From Prolixibacteraceae bacterium (GTDB lineage Bacteria; Bacteroidota; Bacteroidia; Bacteroidales; Prolixibacteraceae), in NCBI GenBank assembly GCA_028683385.1, contig JAQUIJ010000007.1, positions 1-64,000 on the forward strand: a stretch of 64,000 nt of DNA, read 5' to 3'. The notes under the pieces are model-generated. The model was not told where the DNA came from, did not search any database, and saw nothing but the letters and a program-made list of their open reading frames with translations. A program made the position numbers and the translations under genes. Every line of letters begins with the position of its first letter. Positions within the stretch are counted from its first letter, which is position 1. Of this stretch, positions 1-7,563 are shown one piece after another.

Positions 1-36
1 GGCAAGACAGTTTGTATATACAAACTGACATCTTGC
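1..36. repeat. Strong palindrome at the window edge
   Basis: CAGTTTGTATATACAAACTG (8-27) is a perfect 20-bp palindrome. It is flanked by a second inverted pair, GCAAGA (2-7) and TCTTGC (31-36). It lies about 310 bp downstream of the primase stop, inside the mobile element. It could be an operator, part of a transfer or replication origin, or a hairpin terminator for a gene further left. The symmetry is visible; its function is inferred. Confidence 0.6.
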
Positions 37-345
37 ATTGCCTCTTTGACAGACGTTTCCACATTACTAACTTCATCTCTCCATCAAAAATCTGCTCAAA
101 AATTTGCTTTTTATTATAGTATCTTGCTCCCCACTCAGACAGAATAGTGCTGCATGAATATGACTAATAATGAATAAATTATCTGATTCTATTCGAAAAT
201 GTTTATTTCTATTCGTTCCTGTTCATTCTTATTTATTTCGGTTCAGAATTATTCATAATTCGCTATTCAGCTACCGGGTTACAGTTCTGGGCTAAATACA
301 TATTTCTTTCCCGATAAAACCAAAGATTGCCCGCCGGATTACGTT
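37..345. other. Non-coding tail of the mobile element with short repeats
   Basis: I see no convincing gene here. The stretch is AT-rich. TTCTATTCG occurs at 187-195 and again at 207-215, exactly 20 bp apart, followed by looser TTATTC/TATTTCG variants up to about 275. The two-helical-turn spacing suggests protein binding sites, but low complexity is an alternative explanation. Confidence 0.35.
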
Positions 346-1257
346 TTACCGTTTCAATCCCGGTTGTTTTAATTTTTGAGTTAAGTCCAGGTTTTTTTTC
401 TTCTGGCAGAGGTAATCGTTCAGGTCATTGTATTTCCGGTAAGTGGCAGACATATCTTTTACATTTTGTCCGCATTTCTCCTGGATCTCACGGAAAGCGG
501 AAATACCGGCCTTGTCATTGTCCAGGTAGCAATACTTCTCCTTATAACTTACAATGGCGCTGATTGCTTTGGAAACATTAGCAACGGAATTCAGGATAAT
601 GTAATCCTGCTTGTTTATGCTGCCAGGACTGGTAGTTTGTTTCTGTGCAATGGTAAGAAATGAAAGATAGTCCATAAATCCTTCAAAAATGCAGCAGGTA
701 TCTTTTTCGTTTTGGATGTGCGTAATTCCTTTTGGGGACAGAGTACCCTGAAAGTACTTGTTTCTCAACTCAAATCCGCCCAGGTTGTTTTCAAATCCAA
801 TAGCAAAATAAGCCTTGTCGTTGGTTCTGAAATGTACTTCTTTACAGGTTTTCATGGCAGAAACAACATGAATCTGCCGATCTTTCAGGTATTGAATTAG
901 AGCTGGGTTTTCAAGCGGTTTAACACGAATATTCTCGAAACAAGGTATATTCTCCTGCTGGCGAAAAGAAAACGAATGGGGCTTAATTTCCGAAGCAGTC
1001 CCGGACAGCATTAGAAGAGCTTGTGAAACATTGTCGGATTGGTGTTGCTCCAGGATAAAGTTGATAATGTTACCGCCTTTACCCAGTCCGAAATCATACC
1101 ACTGGTTTAAGGCAAGGTTTATCTTGAAAGAAGGTTCGCTTTCACTGCGGAAGGGCGAATAGTACCAAAGGTTGTTTCCTTGCTTTTTGCAGGGACTTAT
1201 CCCGATGGATTGCAGGTAGTCTGCCAGATCTATATTTTTTGCTTCATTGATATTCAT
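346..1257 (-). CDS. Toprim-domain primase of a mobile element
   Basis: This resembles the short DNA primases carried by Bacteroidota integrative and mobilizable elements. The N-terminal part matches the zinc-finger-like primase fold of these proteins (WYYSPFRSESEPSF, then WYDFGLGKGGNIINF), without the full Cys/His ligand set of CHC2. The C-terminal half has Toprim signatures: EGFMDYLS for the catalytic Glu and YLDNDKAG for the DxD motif. I prefer the start at 1257 (MNINEAKN) over the upstream ATG at 1332, because the extra 25 residues are Asn/Gln-rich and unlike the family. It probably primes replication of the excised or transferred element. It lies downstream of the ATPase gene across a repeat-rich spacer. 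Confidence 0.8.
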   Translation of the reverse strand: MNINEAKNIDLADYLQSIGISPCKKQGNNLWYYSPFRSESEPSFKINLALNQWYDFGLGKGGNIINFILEQHQSDNVSQALLMLSGTASEIKPHSFSFRQQENIPCFENIRVKPLENPALIQYLKDRQIHVVSAMKTCKEVHFRTNDKAYFAIGFENNLGGFELRNKYFQGTLSPKGITHIQNEKDTCCIFEGFMDYLSFLTIAQKQTTSPGSINKQDYIILNSVANVSKAISAIVSYKEKYCYLDNDKAGISAFREIQEKCGQNVKDMSATYRKYNDLNDYLCQKKKNLDLTQKLKQPGLKR

Positions 1258-1435
1258 GTTATTAAAGTTTAATTGATTAATTGAATGATTGTTGTATTGA
1301 CACATTGACGTGCTGTTGTATTGTTGTACCAACGTACTTAACTATGCACCAACATACCAATGGCCGTATATACCATCGTATTTTAATCCGTATCTTTTTC
1401 TTTTGGCCAGCCTGATTATTTGATAAACCCGGATT

Positions 1436-1560
1436 GGAGTTTAGTTTAGTGGTTTAACCTAAACCATACCGGAACCCTGGTACGATAAACCGGTTTAAAC
1501 TCCTTAAACTGGTTTAGTATGGTTTATTATATATACACCCAGACTAAACTAAACCGGTCA
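1436..1560. repeat. Cluster of TAAACCGGTTTA-type palindromes (candidate origin or operator)
   Basis: The spacer between the ATPase and primase genes is packed with TAAAC/GTTTA half-sites. TGGTTTA-ACC-TAAACCA is an inverted repeat at 1450-1466. TAAACCGGTTTA is a perfect palindrome at 1486-1497. TAAACTGGTTTA at 1505-1516 starts 19 bp after the previous one. A further TAAACCGGT lies at 1550-1558, and another copy continues into the end of the ATPase gene near 1575. Iterated sites beside an ATPase/primase pair suggest a replication origin or an autoregulatory operator; this is inference. Confidence 0.55.
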
Positions 1561-2616
1561 AAAGTGAAAATCAGGGTTAAACCGGTACGATTTATCGTCT
1601 TTGAGGATCATCCGCTTATTTTCCAGAAATACTTTCAATAATTTGGCTTTGTTCACTCCGAAAGAATAACCGACCTGAGCATAGCTTTTCTGTAACTTAT
1701 CGATCAGGCTGGAGTACGAGATCAGTTCTGCATCAGCAAACAGATTTTCCAATGCTTCCATGTGCCTGGCCTCAGGAACTTCGAGATAATCGAAACCCTT
1801 TTGAGATGAAGCCTGCTTTACCTGATAATCTTCCACTGGTTCCGGCAATCCAATGGCGTTAATCCGGAAGGCGAACGGGTTAAAATCGATATCCCGGATA
1901 TACATGGACGATACCGAACTGATGTCTTTGTCAAGCTCGTCTTTGGTTACCTGTAGAACGGTTTCAGCTTTGTTGTTCAGTTCAGTTCCCAGATGCCCGC
2001 GAGTATTATCATCCCCTTTGTTCAGGTGTAGGACCGTGTGGATATGCACCTGCTGTTCGTCAGTCCATTGCATTAGTTTCGTAATCAAATCGGTTGATTC
2101 GCCCGGGCTATTAATGTCGTAAGCCAGGTCACGGATTCCGTCGATGATTACCAGTCCTAAACCTTCAGTGTGGCAGATTGCTTCCTCGATGATGGCCAGC
2201 CGTATTCTTGGAGAATACTTACGCAGGGAAAGGAACTCCAAAGAATTAGGTTGCTGGTTTAAAGGAAGATTGGCCAGATTCAGGATTCGTTTCAATGTTC
2301 GCTGGCAATGAAAAGCGCTTTGCTCGGTGTCGGCATACAGAATTTTACGTTTACCATCAGGCAAAGAGGCTGAATAATTCAACACCGTGCTGTTGGTTAA
2401 AGCCGCTGCAACAATAGCACAGACATTAAACGTTTTCTTGCTCTTGGCCTTGCCGGTTGAAGCGCTGAAATTTCCCAATGTACAGATGATTGAATCCTCC
2501 ACCTTCACAATTACTGGCGGAGAAACAAACTCATCCGTTATTAAAAGCCGGGATTTTTGCCAAAGCTCAGAGATATTCACCGATGAAGCAGACTTATCTA
2601 CATTTCCTTTTTCCAT
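1558..2616 (-). CDS. AAA/RepA-like ATPase of a mobile element
   Basis: This is a P-loop ATPase of the AAA_25/RepA-like group that accompanies primases on Bacteroidota mobile elements. A Walker A-like loop (GNFSASTGKAKSKKT) sits near residues 48-62 and a Walker B strand GLVIIDGIRDLA near the middle. A later conserved stretch, HTVLHLNKGDDNTRGHLGTE, resembles the sensor region of RecA/RepA-type helicases. The loop has KKT where a typical GKS/T would be expected, as in other members of this group. It is probably a replicative helicase or loader. It follows the small HTH gene by 24 bp in the same direction, suggesting co-transcription. Confidence 0.75.
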   Translation of the reverse strand: MEKGNVDKSASSVNISELWQKSRLLITDEFVSPPVIVKVEDSIICTLGNFSASTGKAKSKKTFNVCAIVAAALTNSTVLNYSASLPDGKRKILYADTEQSAFHCQRTLKRILNLANLPLNQQPNSLEFLSLRKYSPRIRLAIIEEAICHTEGLGLVIIDGIRDLAYDINSPGESTDLITKLMQWTDEQQVHIHTVLHLNKGDDNTRGHLGTELNNKAETVLQVTKDELDKDISSVSSMYIRDIDFNPFAFRINAIGLPEPVEDYQVKQASSQKGFDYLEVPEARHMEALENLFADAELISYSSLIDKLQKSYAQVGYSFGVNKAKLLKVFLENKRMILKDDKSYRFNPDFHF

Positions 2617-2640
2617 TGAGGATGTTTAATGCTTGTGGTC

Positions 2641-2994
2641 TTATCGATTTCGAAATCCTGATGGTCTTTTATGCACTGAGGTTTCTAATTCCGCGGTAAG
2701 TTCATGTACAGTTTTCTTTCGACCATTCTCGATCCAGGCCATCAACTCATCTTCAAAAAAATAAAGTTTCTTACCGTTTTTGTAACATGGGAGCAGGCGC
2801 TTGCGAACAAGAGCATAAACGGTAGGCTTGGCTTTACCAATAATTTTACAGGCATCCTCAATTCCAATGGGAATTCGTTTAGGTGGGAGCGGGGTTTGCC
2901 CTTTTTGTACTAATGATTTAATCTCAGCTACTTCGTCCACCAAGTGCGCAACTGCTTTTGGCAGATTTTCAAAAGAAATTTCGTTTGCATTCAT
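2641..2994 (-). CDS. Excisionase-like helix-turn-helix protein
   Basis: A 117-aa protein with an HTH_17/MerR-like module: GIEDACKIIGKAKPTVYALVRKRLLPCYKNGKKLYFFEDELMAWI in the middle and C-terminal half, split here only by description. The N-terminus (about residues 8-35) is predicted helical. Such proteins on Bacteroidota elements bind DNA as excision or transfer regulators. It is the first gene of the HTH-ATPase(-primase) set. Two exact 14-bp direct repeats lie 60-95 bp upstream and are good candidate binding sites. Its role is inferred from family and context. Confidence 0.75.
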   Translation of the reverse strand: MNANEISFENLPKAVAHLVDEVAEIKSLVQKGQTPLPPKRIPIGIEDACKIIGKAKPTVYALVRKRLLPCYKNGKKLYFFEDELMAWIENGRKKTVHELTAELETSVHKRPSGFRNR

Positions 2995-3054
2995 AATTAT
3001 TGTTTTTAATTGTTATGGTGCAAACAAACGATGTGTTTTCTCTGTGTTTTACAT

Positions 3055-3090
3055 CACAGGAAAAACACAATAAGAACACAGGAAAAACAC
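3055..3090. repeat. Two 14-bp direct repeats upstream of the HTH gene
   Basis: CACAGGAAAAACAC occurs at 3055-3068 and 3077-3090, with a 22-bp period. Related GTGTTTT motifs lie at about 3033 and 3044 in the opposite orientation. They sit in the short gap between the membrane-protein gene and the excisionase-like HTH gene, so they may be its operator. The repeats are visible; binding is inferred. Confidence 0.55.
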
Positions 3091-3116
3091 TGATTATTGA
3101 TGATAGATAGCTGCGA

Positions 3117-3839
3117 TTATTTCAAAAGGTCTTCCTGAATCTTGATGATTCCTTTAAGTTCATCATCTTTAAGATGTTTTTTGATGGTTTCTACTTCCAT
3201 ATCTTTTAATGGAATGGCAAATACTAGTTTCAAAAAATAGGCAGCATTATGCTGGTTACTTATCCTAAAGTGATTCCAGATGTTCCATCCAAAGTGCAAA
3301 AGATCGAGTGTCGATAAATCACTCTTTGTGATGACTGGCTTTAAGTTGTTTAAATCCAATTTATTAGCGTAATGGATAATGTCCTCACAAAGAATATCAA
3401 TCTGTTCATCGGAAGCGTAGGATACAAAAGTCTTTTTTGAATAACGAAGCGCCACTTTTAATTTTCTTTCCTTTTCCTCTGCTTTATTGTGAAGTTGTTC
3501 GTTTCTCCAATCATTCAAGGAAGGGACAGATTCCTGCTCAATGATATTTATCTCCACCAAGGGTGGCGTTTCCTCTTTTTTATTACTGAAACGCGGTGTT
3601 TTTAATACTAGCTTTTTTATCCAGGGGAACATCAAGTTCTTAATTGTCAATTGAATCGAGAGAAAAATACTAACTGCAATTGCAATGAAAACAACAAAGA
3701 CAAGGTTGGCTGTGAAAACATCTAAACCTAATTTCAATGCAGACAATCGGGCTAATGCAGCAATCACAATGCCTGCACATCCACATAACATGTAGATTAT
3801 AACCAACTCAAATTTTTGATCTTCGTCTTTTTTCATCAA
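3117..3839 (-). CDS. Membrane protein of unknown function in the mobile element
   Basis: I do not recognise a family. The 240-aa product has two hydrophobic segments near the N-terminus (about residues 12-32 and 41-64). A charged, mostly helical cytoplasmic part follows, containing two Trp-containing stretches (NDWRNEQLHNK and FGWNIWNHFRI). The start lies 4 bp after the integrase stop, so it is probably translated from the same message as the integrase and the four-HTH protein. That makes it a candidate accessory factor of the element rather than a host gene. Confidence 0.6.
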   Translation of the reverse strand: MMKKDEDQKFELVIIYMLCGCAGIVIAALARLSALKLGLDVFTANLVFVVFIAIAVSIFLSIQLTIKNLMFPWIKKLVLKTPRFSNKKEETPPLVEINIIEQESVPSLNDWRNEQLHNKAEEKERKLKVALRYSKKTFVSYASDEQIDILCEDIIHYANKLDLNNLKPVITKSDLSTLDLLHFGWNIWNHFRISNQHNAAYFLKLVFAIPLKDMEVETIKKHLKDDELKGIIKIQEDLLK

Positions 3840-3843
3840 CTGT

Positions 3844-4944
3844 TTATTTCAATGATATTTTATTTGCCGATTCTCGCTTTTTCGAATTTACCAAATCAGC
3901 ATAAATCTGTGTTGTAGAAACGTTTTTATGAGTCAACATTTTTGATACAGTATAAATATCTGTTCCGAGGGCAATTTGCAGTGTTGCAAAAGTGTGTCGA
4001 AAACAATGAAAGGTAATGTTTTTGTCAATACCTGCTGATGTAATCCAGCTTTTCAATGGTTGTTGGGTCATATTGCGTTCCAACCCCTTAAATACCTTTC
4101 CGGTGCTTCGCTCGCCACAAAGTTGTAATGCTTCAAAACTTATAGGTAAGGTGGTTTCGGTTTCGGTCTTCTCAGTACATAGTCTCATGCAGTATTCACC
4201 ATCAGAAGCGAAGACTATCTCACTCCAATCTAGTTTTAAAATATCACTGATTCGCAGTCCCGTCAGGCACGAAAATAATGAAGCCTTTTTTAAAACTGGA
4301 ATGTCACATGGCGTTTCAGATAGAATTTTGAGTTCATCCAAAGTTAGATATTCCTTTTTTGTGTCTTTTATATCAATACTTTCGAGAAATTCATTTATGT
4401 TTTCGTTGATCAATTTATCCCGATATGCAATTTTTAATAATGAACGAAAAGTTGAGAAATAACCAGCCGCAGAGTTCTGCGAAACTTTCAATTTTGTGCT
4501 TTTGAGTTGATCAGTAAATAGAAGATATGCTCTAAATTTCCTACAAAGGTCAACTGTTACATCTCCAAATGAACATTTTCCTTTTACAAATTTTTCAAAA
4601 TGGGCATATACCATGCTCCATTTTGGGTCTTTTCTGGTTGAAAGCTGATAAAAATAATCCAGAAAATCTGCATTACGCTTATTTTTGTCTAAAAACCCAA
4701 AGTTCTCATTAATAATCGACTGGACCCGGATAGCTCGAATGGCTTCAGCTTTTGTCAGCATTTCCCGATTGTATTCCTTTTCAATTTCAGTTCGAGGTTT
4801 TGCATGGATGTAAATTCCCAAATACTCACGTCGACTCATTTGCATTGTCTCAGGAATGCGAATGGCCGGATAGAAATCCAGATATAAAGAATACCGACCT
4901 TTAGATATTTCTCGCTGCCGTAAAGTTACTTTTGTGCTACCCAT
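3844..4944 (-). CDS. Tyrosine-type site-specific integrase
   Basis: A 366-aa phage-type integrase with a complete catalytic set: Arg231 in TGLRISD, Lys259 in the beta-hairpin (TEKT), His313-x-x-Arg316 in HCFRHTFA, His339 in MLTHK and the nucleophile Tyr348 in TQIYADL. The N-terminal arm-binding domain (about 1-80) and SAM-like core-binding domain (about 90-185) are of the Bacteroidota type. It should catalyse integration and excision of the element. It starts 3 bp after the stop of the upstream zinc-finger/HTH gene, so the two are probably co-expressed. The nearest chromosomal gene is mnmE, making its 3' end the likely target. Confidence 0.92.
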   Translation of the reverse strand: MGSTKVTLRQREISKGRYSLYLDFYPAIRIPETMQMSRREYLGIYIHAKPRTEIEKEYNREMLTKAEAIRAIRVQSIINENFGFLDKNKRNADFLDYFYQLSTRKDPKWSMVYAHFEKFVKGKCSFGDVTVDLCRKFRAYLLFTDQLKSTKLKVSQNSAAGYFSTFRSLLKIAYRDKLINENINEFLESIDIKDTKKEYLTLDELKILSETPCDIPVLKKASLFSCLTGLRISDILKLDWSEIVFASDGEYCMRLCTEKTETETTLPISFEALQLCGERSTGKVFKGLERNMTQQPLKSWITSAGIDKNITFHCFRHTFATLQIALGTDIYTVSKMLTHKNVSTTQIYADLVNSKKRESANKISLK

Positions 4945-4947
4945 TTA

Positions 4948-5865
4948 TTAGAATATTATAGTTTTCTCAAATATTCGATCTACAAAAGGCTTCGATATTT
5001 TAATAAAACGACCCTCTTTTATTTTGGGGATATTTTTACTGCGGATATGTGCATAAAGACTATCTTGAGTAAGGTTGTATTTTTGCATTGCTTGCGCAAT
5101 CGTATAGAATTCAGGCTCTTTTGGTAGTTGCCTTCCCTTGGCCAGATCAAAATGCTCTTTTGAATAATAAACAGTTCTGCCATCTTTCTTCTTCGGAATT
5201 TTATTGGTAGAAACAAAACTATAAATGGCGGACAAAGTCATATTATAGCTTTCACCAACTTCAGCAACAGAATACCACTCTTTAATATTCTGATTATCAA
5301 AAAAGCCCTTCCTTTTAAAATAGTAGTCCACATGCTTTTTGCTAAAATAGCTTTTGCCCTTATTTAAAATTCGTGGAATATTTCCGCTATTAGCGATTCT
5401 ATAAATCCAACTCTCTTTTACATTAAATTTGGTCTTTATATCATCTGTTGAATAAAATTCCGTAATAAGTTCTGGCTCTTTAACCTGAAGGGTTTCATAG
5501 GCTGCAGATGTTTCTAACATCTCTTCTATATTTTTAAGACTAACCAAGGTCAATCGACTTGAAAAATGAGCGGCTTTCAACTTACCACTATAAATCATGT
5601 TATAAACAGACTGCTTGCTTAAACCTAACAATAGAGCAACTTCTGCAACTTTAAAATATTCTCTATCCTTTAATTGCTTGAGTGGTTTCTGGTATTCCTG
5701 AATGCGAACTTGCTCGCCTATATTCTTAATTTTATCAACTCTTTTAATCGATTTATAGGCTTTTGAATTACACACATGAGAGCAATATTTTGTTGTGGTT
5801 TTTTTAGCAATAAAACGATTGCCGCACCATTCACAAATCTTTTCTATTTCTAATTTACTACTCAT
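4948..5865 (-). CDS. Zinc-finger protein with four tandem HTH modules
   Basis: The 305-aa product starts with a Cys4 zinc-finger-like motif (C11-x2-C14, C28-x3-C32). It continues with four repeated excisionase-type HTH units at about residues 70-117, 137-185, 197-243 and 252-300. Each has the pattern Tyr/Phe-x-hydrophobic-x-(E/D/Q)-hydrophobic...(S/T/L)-x-x-hydrophobic-Y followed by a short beta wing (for example FYTIAQAMQKYNLTQDSLYA). It is the first gene of the integrase operon and lies nearest the chromosomal junction. A role as DNA-bending or directionality factor, or as transcriptional regulator of int, is inferred. Four tandem copies in one protein is unusual for a factor that is normally one module. 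Confidence 0.75.
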   Translation of the reverse strand: MSSKLEIEKICEWCGNRFIAKKTTTKYCSHVCNSKAYKSIKRVDKIKNIGEQVRIQEYQKPLKQLKDREYFKVAEVALLLGLSKQSVYNMIYSGKLKAAHFSSRLTLVSLKNIEEMLETSAAYETLQVKEPELITEFYSTDDIKTKFNVKESWIYRIANSGNIPRILNKGKSYFSKKHVDYYFKRKGFFDNQNIKEWYSVAEVGESYNMTLSAIYSFVSTNKIPKKKDGRTVYYSKEHFDLAKGRQLPKEPEFYTIAQAMQKYNLTQDSLYAHIRSKNIPKIKEGRFIKISKPFVDRIFEKTIIF

Positions 5866-5900
5866 TTATTTCGCCAATTTATATGCAACTATATTATATC

Positions 5901-5993
5901 ATAGTCCACTATAGTCAAAATTGTGTACAACCTTTGAATGAAATCATGAGCTAATATACAAATTTTTATTTTGCGGTACAAATGCGGTACAAA
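5901..5993. repeat. Putative attachment/arm-site region of the element
   Basis: Between the four-HTH gene and mnmE lie several short repeats: ATAGTC at 5901-5906 and 5911-5916, and a perfect back-to-back tandem TGCGGTACAAA at 5972-5982 and 5983-5993. The mnmE 3' end nearby (6115-6127) reads TTTGCCGATACAA, loosely similar to TTTGCGGTACAA. These may be integrase core or arm sites. The other end of the element is outside the window, so no direct repeat can be confirmed. Confidence 0.4.
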
Positions 5994-6111
5994 TTTGATC
6001 AAAACAAGTAGCATTTTTAATTACTAGCTATAAATAAATAATTAAATAAGTAATTGTATGTCAATAATTTGGTGATTAATGCTAAGATTTGTTGATTAAT
6101 AATAATCATAA

Positions 6112-7506
6112 TTATTTGCCGATACAAAAATTCTTGAAAATATGCCCTAAAATCTCGTCATTTGAGATCTCTCCTGTGATTTCGCCCAGGAAATGAAGGC
6201 ATTCGCGGATGTCTTGTGCCAGAAAGTCTCCTGAGATCAGATTGTCAAGTCCAAGTTGCACGCGTTCAATGGATTCAAGAGCTTTTGATAATGCTTCGAA
6301 GTGACGCACATTAGTTACGATCACAGCGTCTTCGCTAATTGAATCGAGAGAAACGGCGTGTTGCATTTCTGAAATTAGCTCATCCAGATTAGTTCGCTGT
6401 TTGGCAGCAATAAATACTAGTTTTTCATTGGCTTTTAAGCTTAGTTTCCGGAGTTTTTCTATTGTTTCAGCCCGCCCAATATCGCTTTTGTTGGCTGCGA
6501 TGATCAGGTGCTGGTCCTTAATTCTTTTCCTGATTTTGGTGATTCGCTCTGAAACAGTATTAAAATCATTTAGGGTATCGATCACCAGAATAACCACGGT
6601 TGCCAGATCAAATTTACTGTAACTTCGTTCAATTCCAAGCGTTTCAATTTGGTCGGTTGTTTCGCGTATCCCGGCAGTATCAAAAAAGCGGAAAGCAGTT
6701 CCGTGAATATTGACAACGTCTTCAATCACATCTCTGGTGGTTCCGTGGATATCCGAAACAATGGCTTTTTCTTCATTCAACAAAGCATTGAGTAGGGTAG
6801 ACTTGCCCACATTGGTTTCCCCGATGATTGCAACCGGAATACCATTTTTGATCACATTTCCCAATTGAAACGAATCCTTTAACTTTCTTAAGATTGATTC
6901 TATTTTCGAAACTAACTTTTTGAGTTGATCCCGGTCAGCAAATTCAACATCTTCTTCACTGAAATCAAGTTCCAACTCAATCATAGCAATGAAATGCAGC
7001 AATTCGCCTCGTAAATTGGTTAATTCAGAAGAAAATCCACCGCGCATTTGATTGATAGCCACTTTTTGGGCTGCCCGGTTGGTTGATGCAATCAGATCAG
7101 CAACGGCTTCTGCTTGCGAAAGATCCATTTTTCCATTCAGGAATGCCCGCTGGGTAAATTCGCCTGGAAGCGCCATACGCGCGTCTTTTGCGATTAGTAA
7201 TTGTAATATTCGTTGCTGTATATAAACCGAACCATGACAGGTAATTTCTACAACATCTTCGCCGGTAAACGAATGTGGTGCCCGAAAGATTGAAACGACA
7301 ACTTCATCGATCAGTTCATTTCCGTCGGCAATGCTTCCAAAATGTAAGGTGTTTGGTTGTTGTTCAGCCAGTTTCTTCCCTGATTTGGGTGACTGAAAAA
7401 CCGAATCGGCAATTTCAAGAGCTTTTTCTCCTGAAAGACGTATGGTTGCAATTGCTCCCATTCCGGGAGAAGTAGCTATGGCGCAAATGGTTAACTGGTC
7501 GAGCAT
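6112..7506 (-). CDS. mnmE: tRNA uridine-5-carboxymethylaminomethyl GTPase MnmE
   Basis: MnmE with MnmG modifies U34 in the wobble position of several tRNAs. The 464-aa protein has the usual order: an N-terminal tetrahydrofolate-binding domain (about 1-120), a helical domain interrupted by the GTPase (about 220-375), and the C-terminal CIGK tail with its functional Cys. GTPase motifs seen are GETNVGKST (229-237), the DIHGTTRD switch, DTAGIRET (276-283) and NKSD. The C-terminus GHIFKNFCIGK is intact even though a mobile element lies directly downstream. The 3' end of this gene is a known integration target in other phyla (SGI1 in Gammaproteobacteria). Confidence 0.97.
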   Translation of the reverse strand: MLDQLTICAIATSPGMGAIATIRLSGEKALEIADSVFQSPKSGKKLAEQQPNTLHFGSIADGNELIDEVVVSIFRAPHSFTGEDVVEITCHGSVYIQQRILQLLIAKDARMALPGEFTQRAFLNGKMDLSQAEAVADLIASTNRAAQKVAINQMRGGFSSELTNLRGELLHFIAMIELELDFSEEDVEFADRDQLKKLVSKIESILRKLKDSFQLGNVIKNGIPVAIIGETNVGKSTLLNALLNEEKAIVSDIHGTTRDVIEDVVNIHGTAFRFFDTAGIRETTDQIETLGIERSYSKFDLATVVILVIDTLNDFNTVSERITKIRKRIKDQHLIIAANKSDIGRAETIEKLRKLSLKANEKLVFIAAKQRTNLDELISEMQHAVSLDSISEDAVIVTNVRHFEALSKALESIERVQLGLDNLISGDFLAQDIRECLHFLGEITGEISNDEILGHIFKNFCIGK

Positions 7507-7563
7507 GAATCAAAAATTTAATGCCACAAAAATACACTATTTGAAGGGATTAGCTATCGTTTG

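Noticed and set aside
327-663. Plus-strand ORFs opposite the primase gene
   Set aside because: They overlap a well-supported gene and show no protein family features; they are antisense shadows.
5019-5216. 65-aa minus-strand ORF within the four-HTH gene
   Set aside because: It is a different frame of the same strand inside a gene with clear domain structure.
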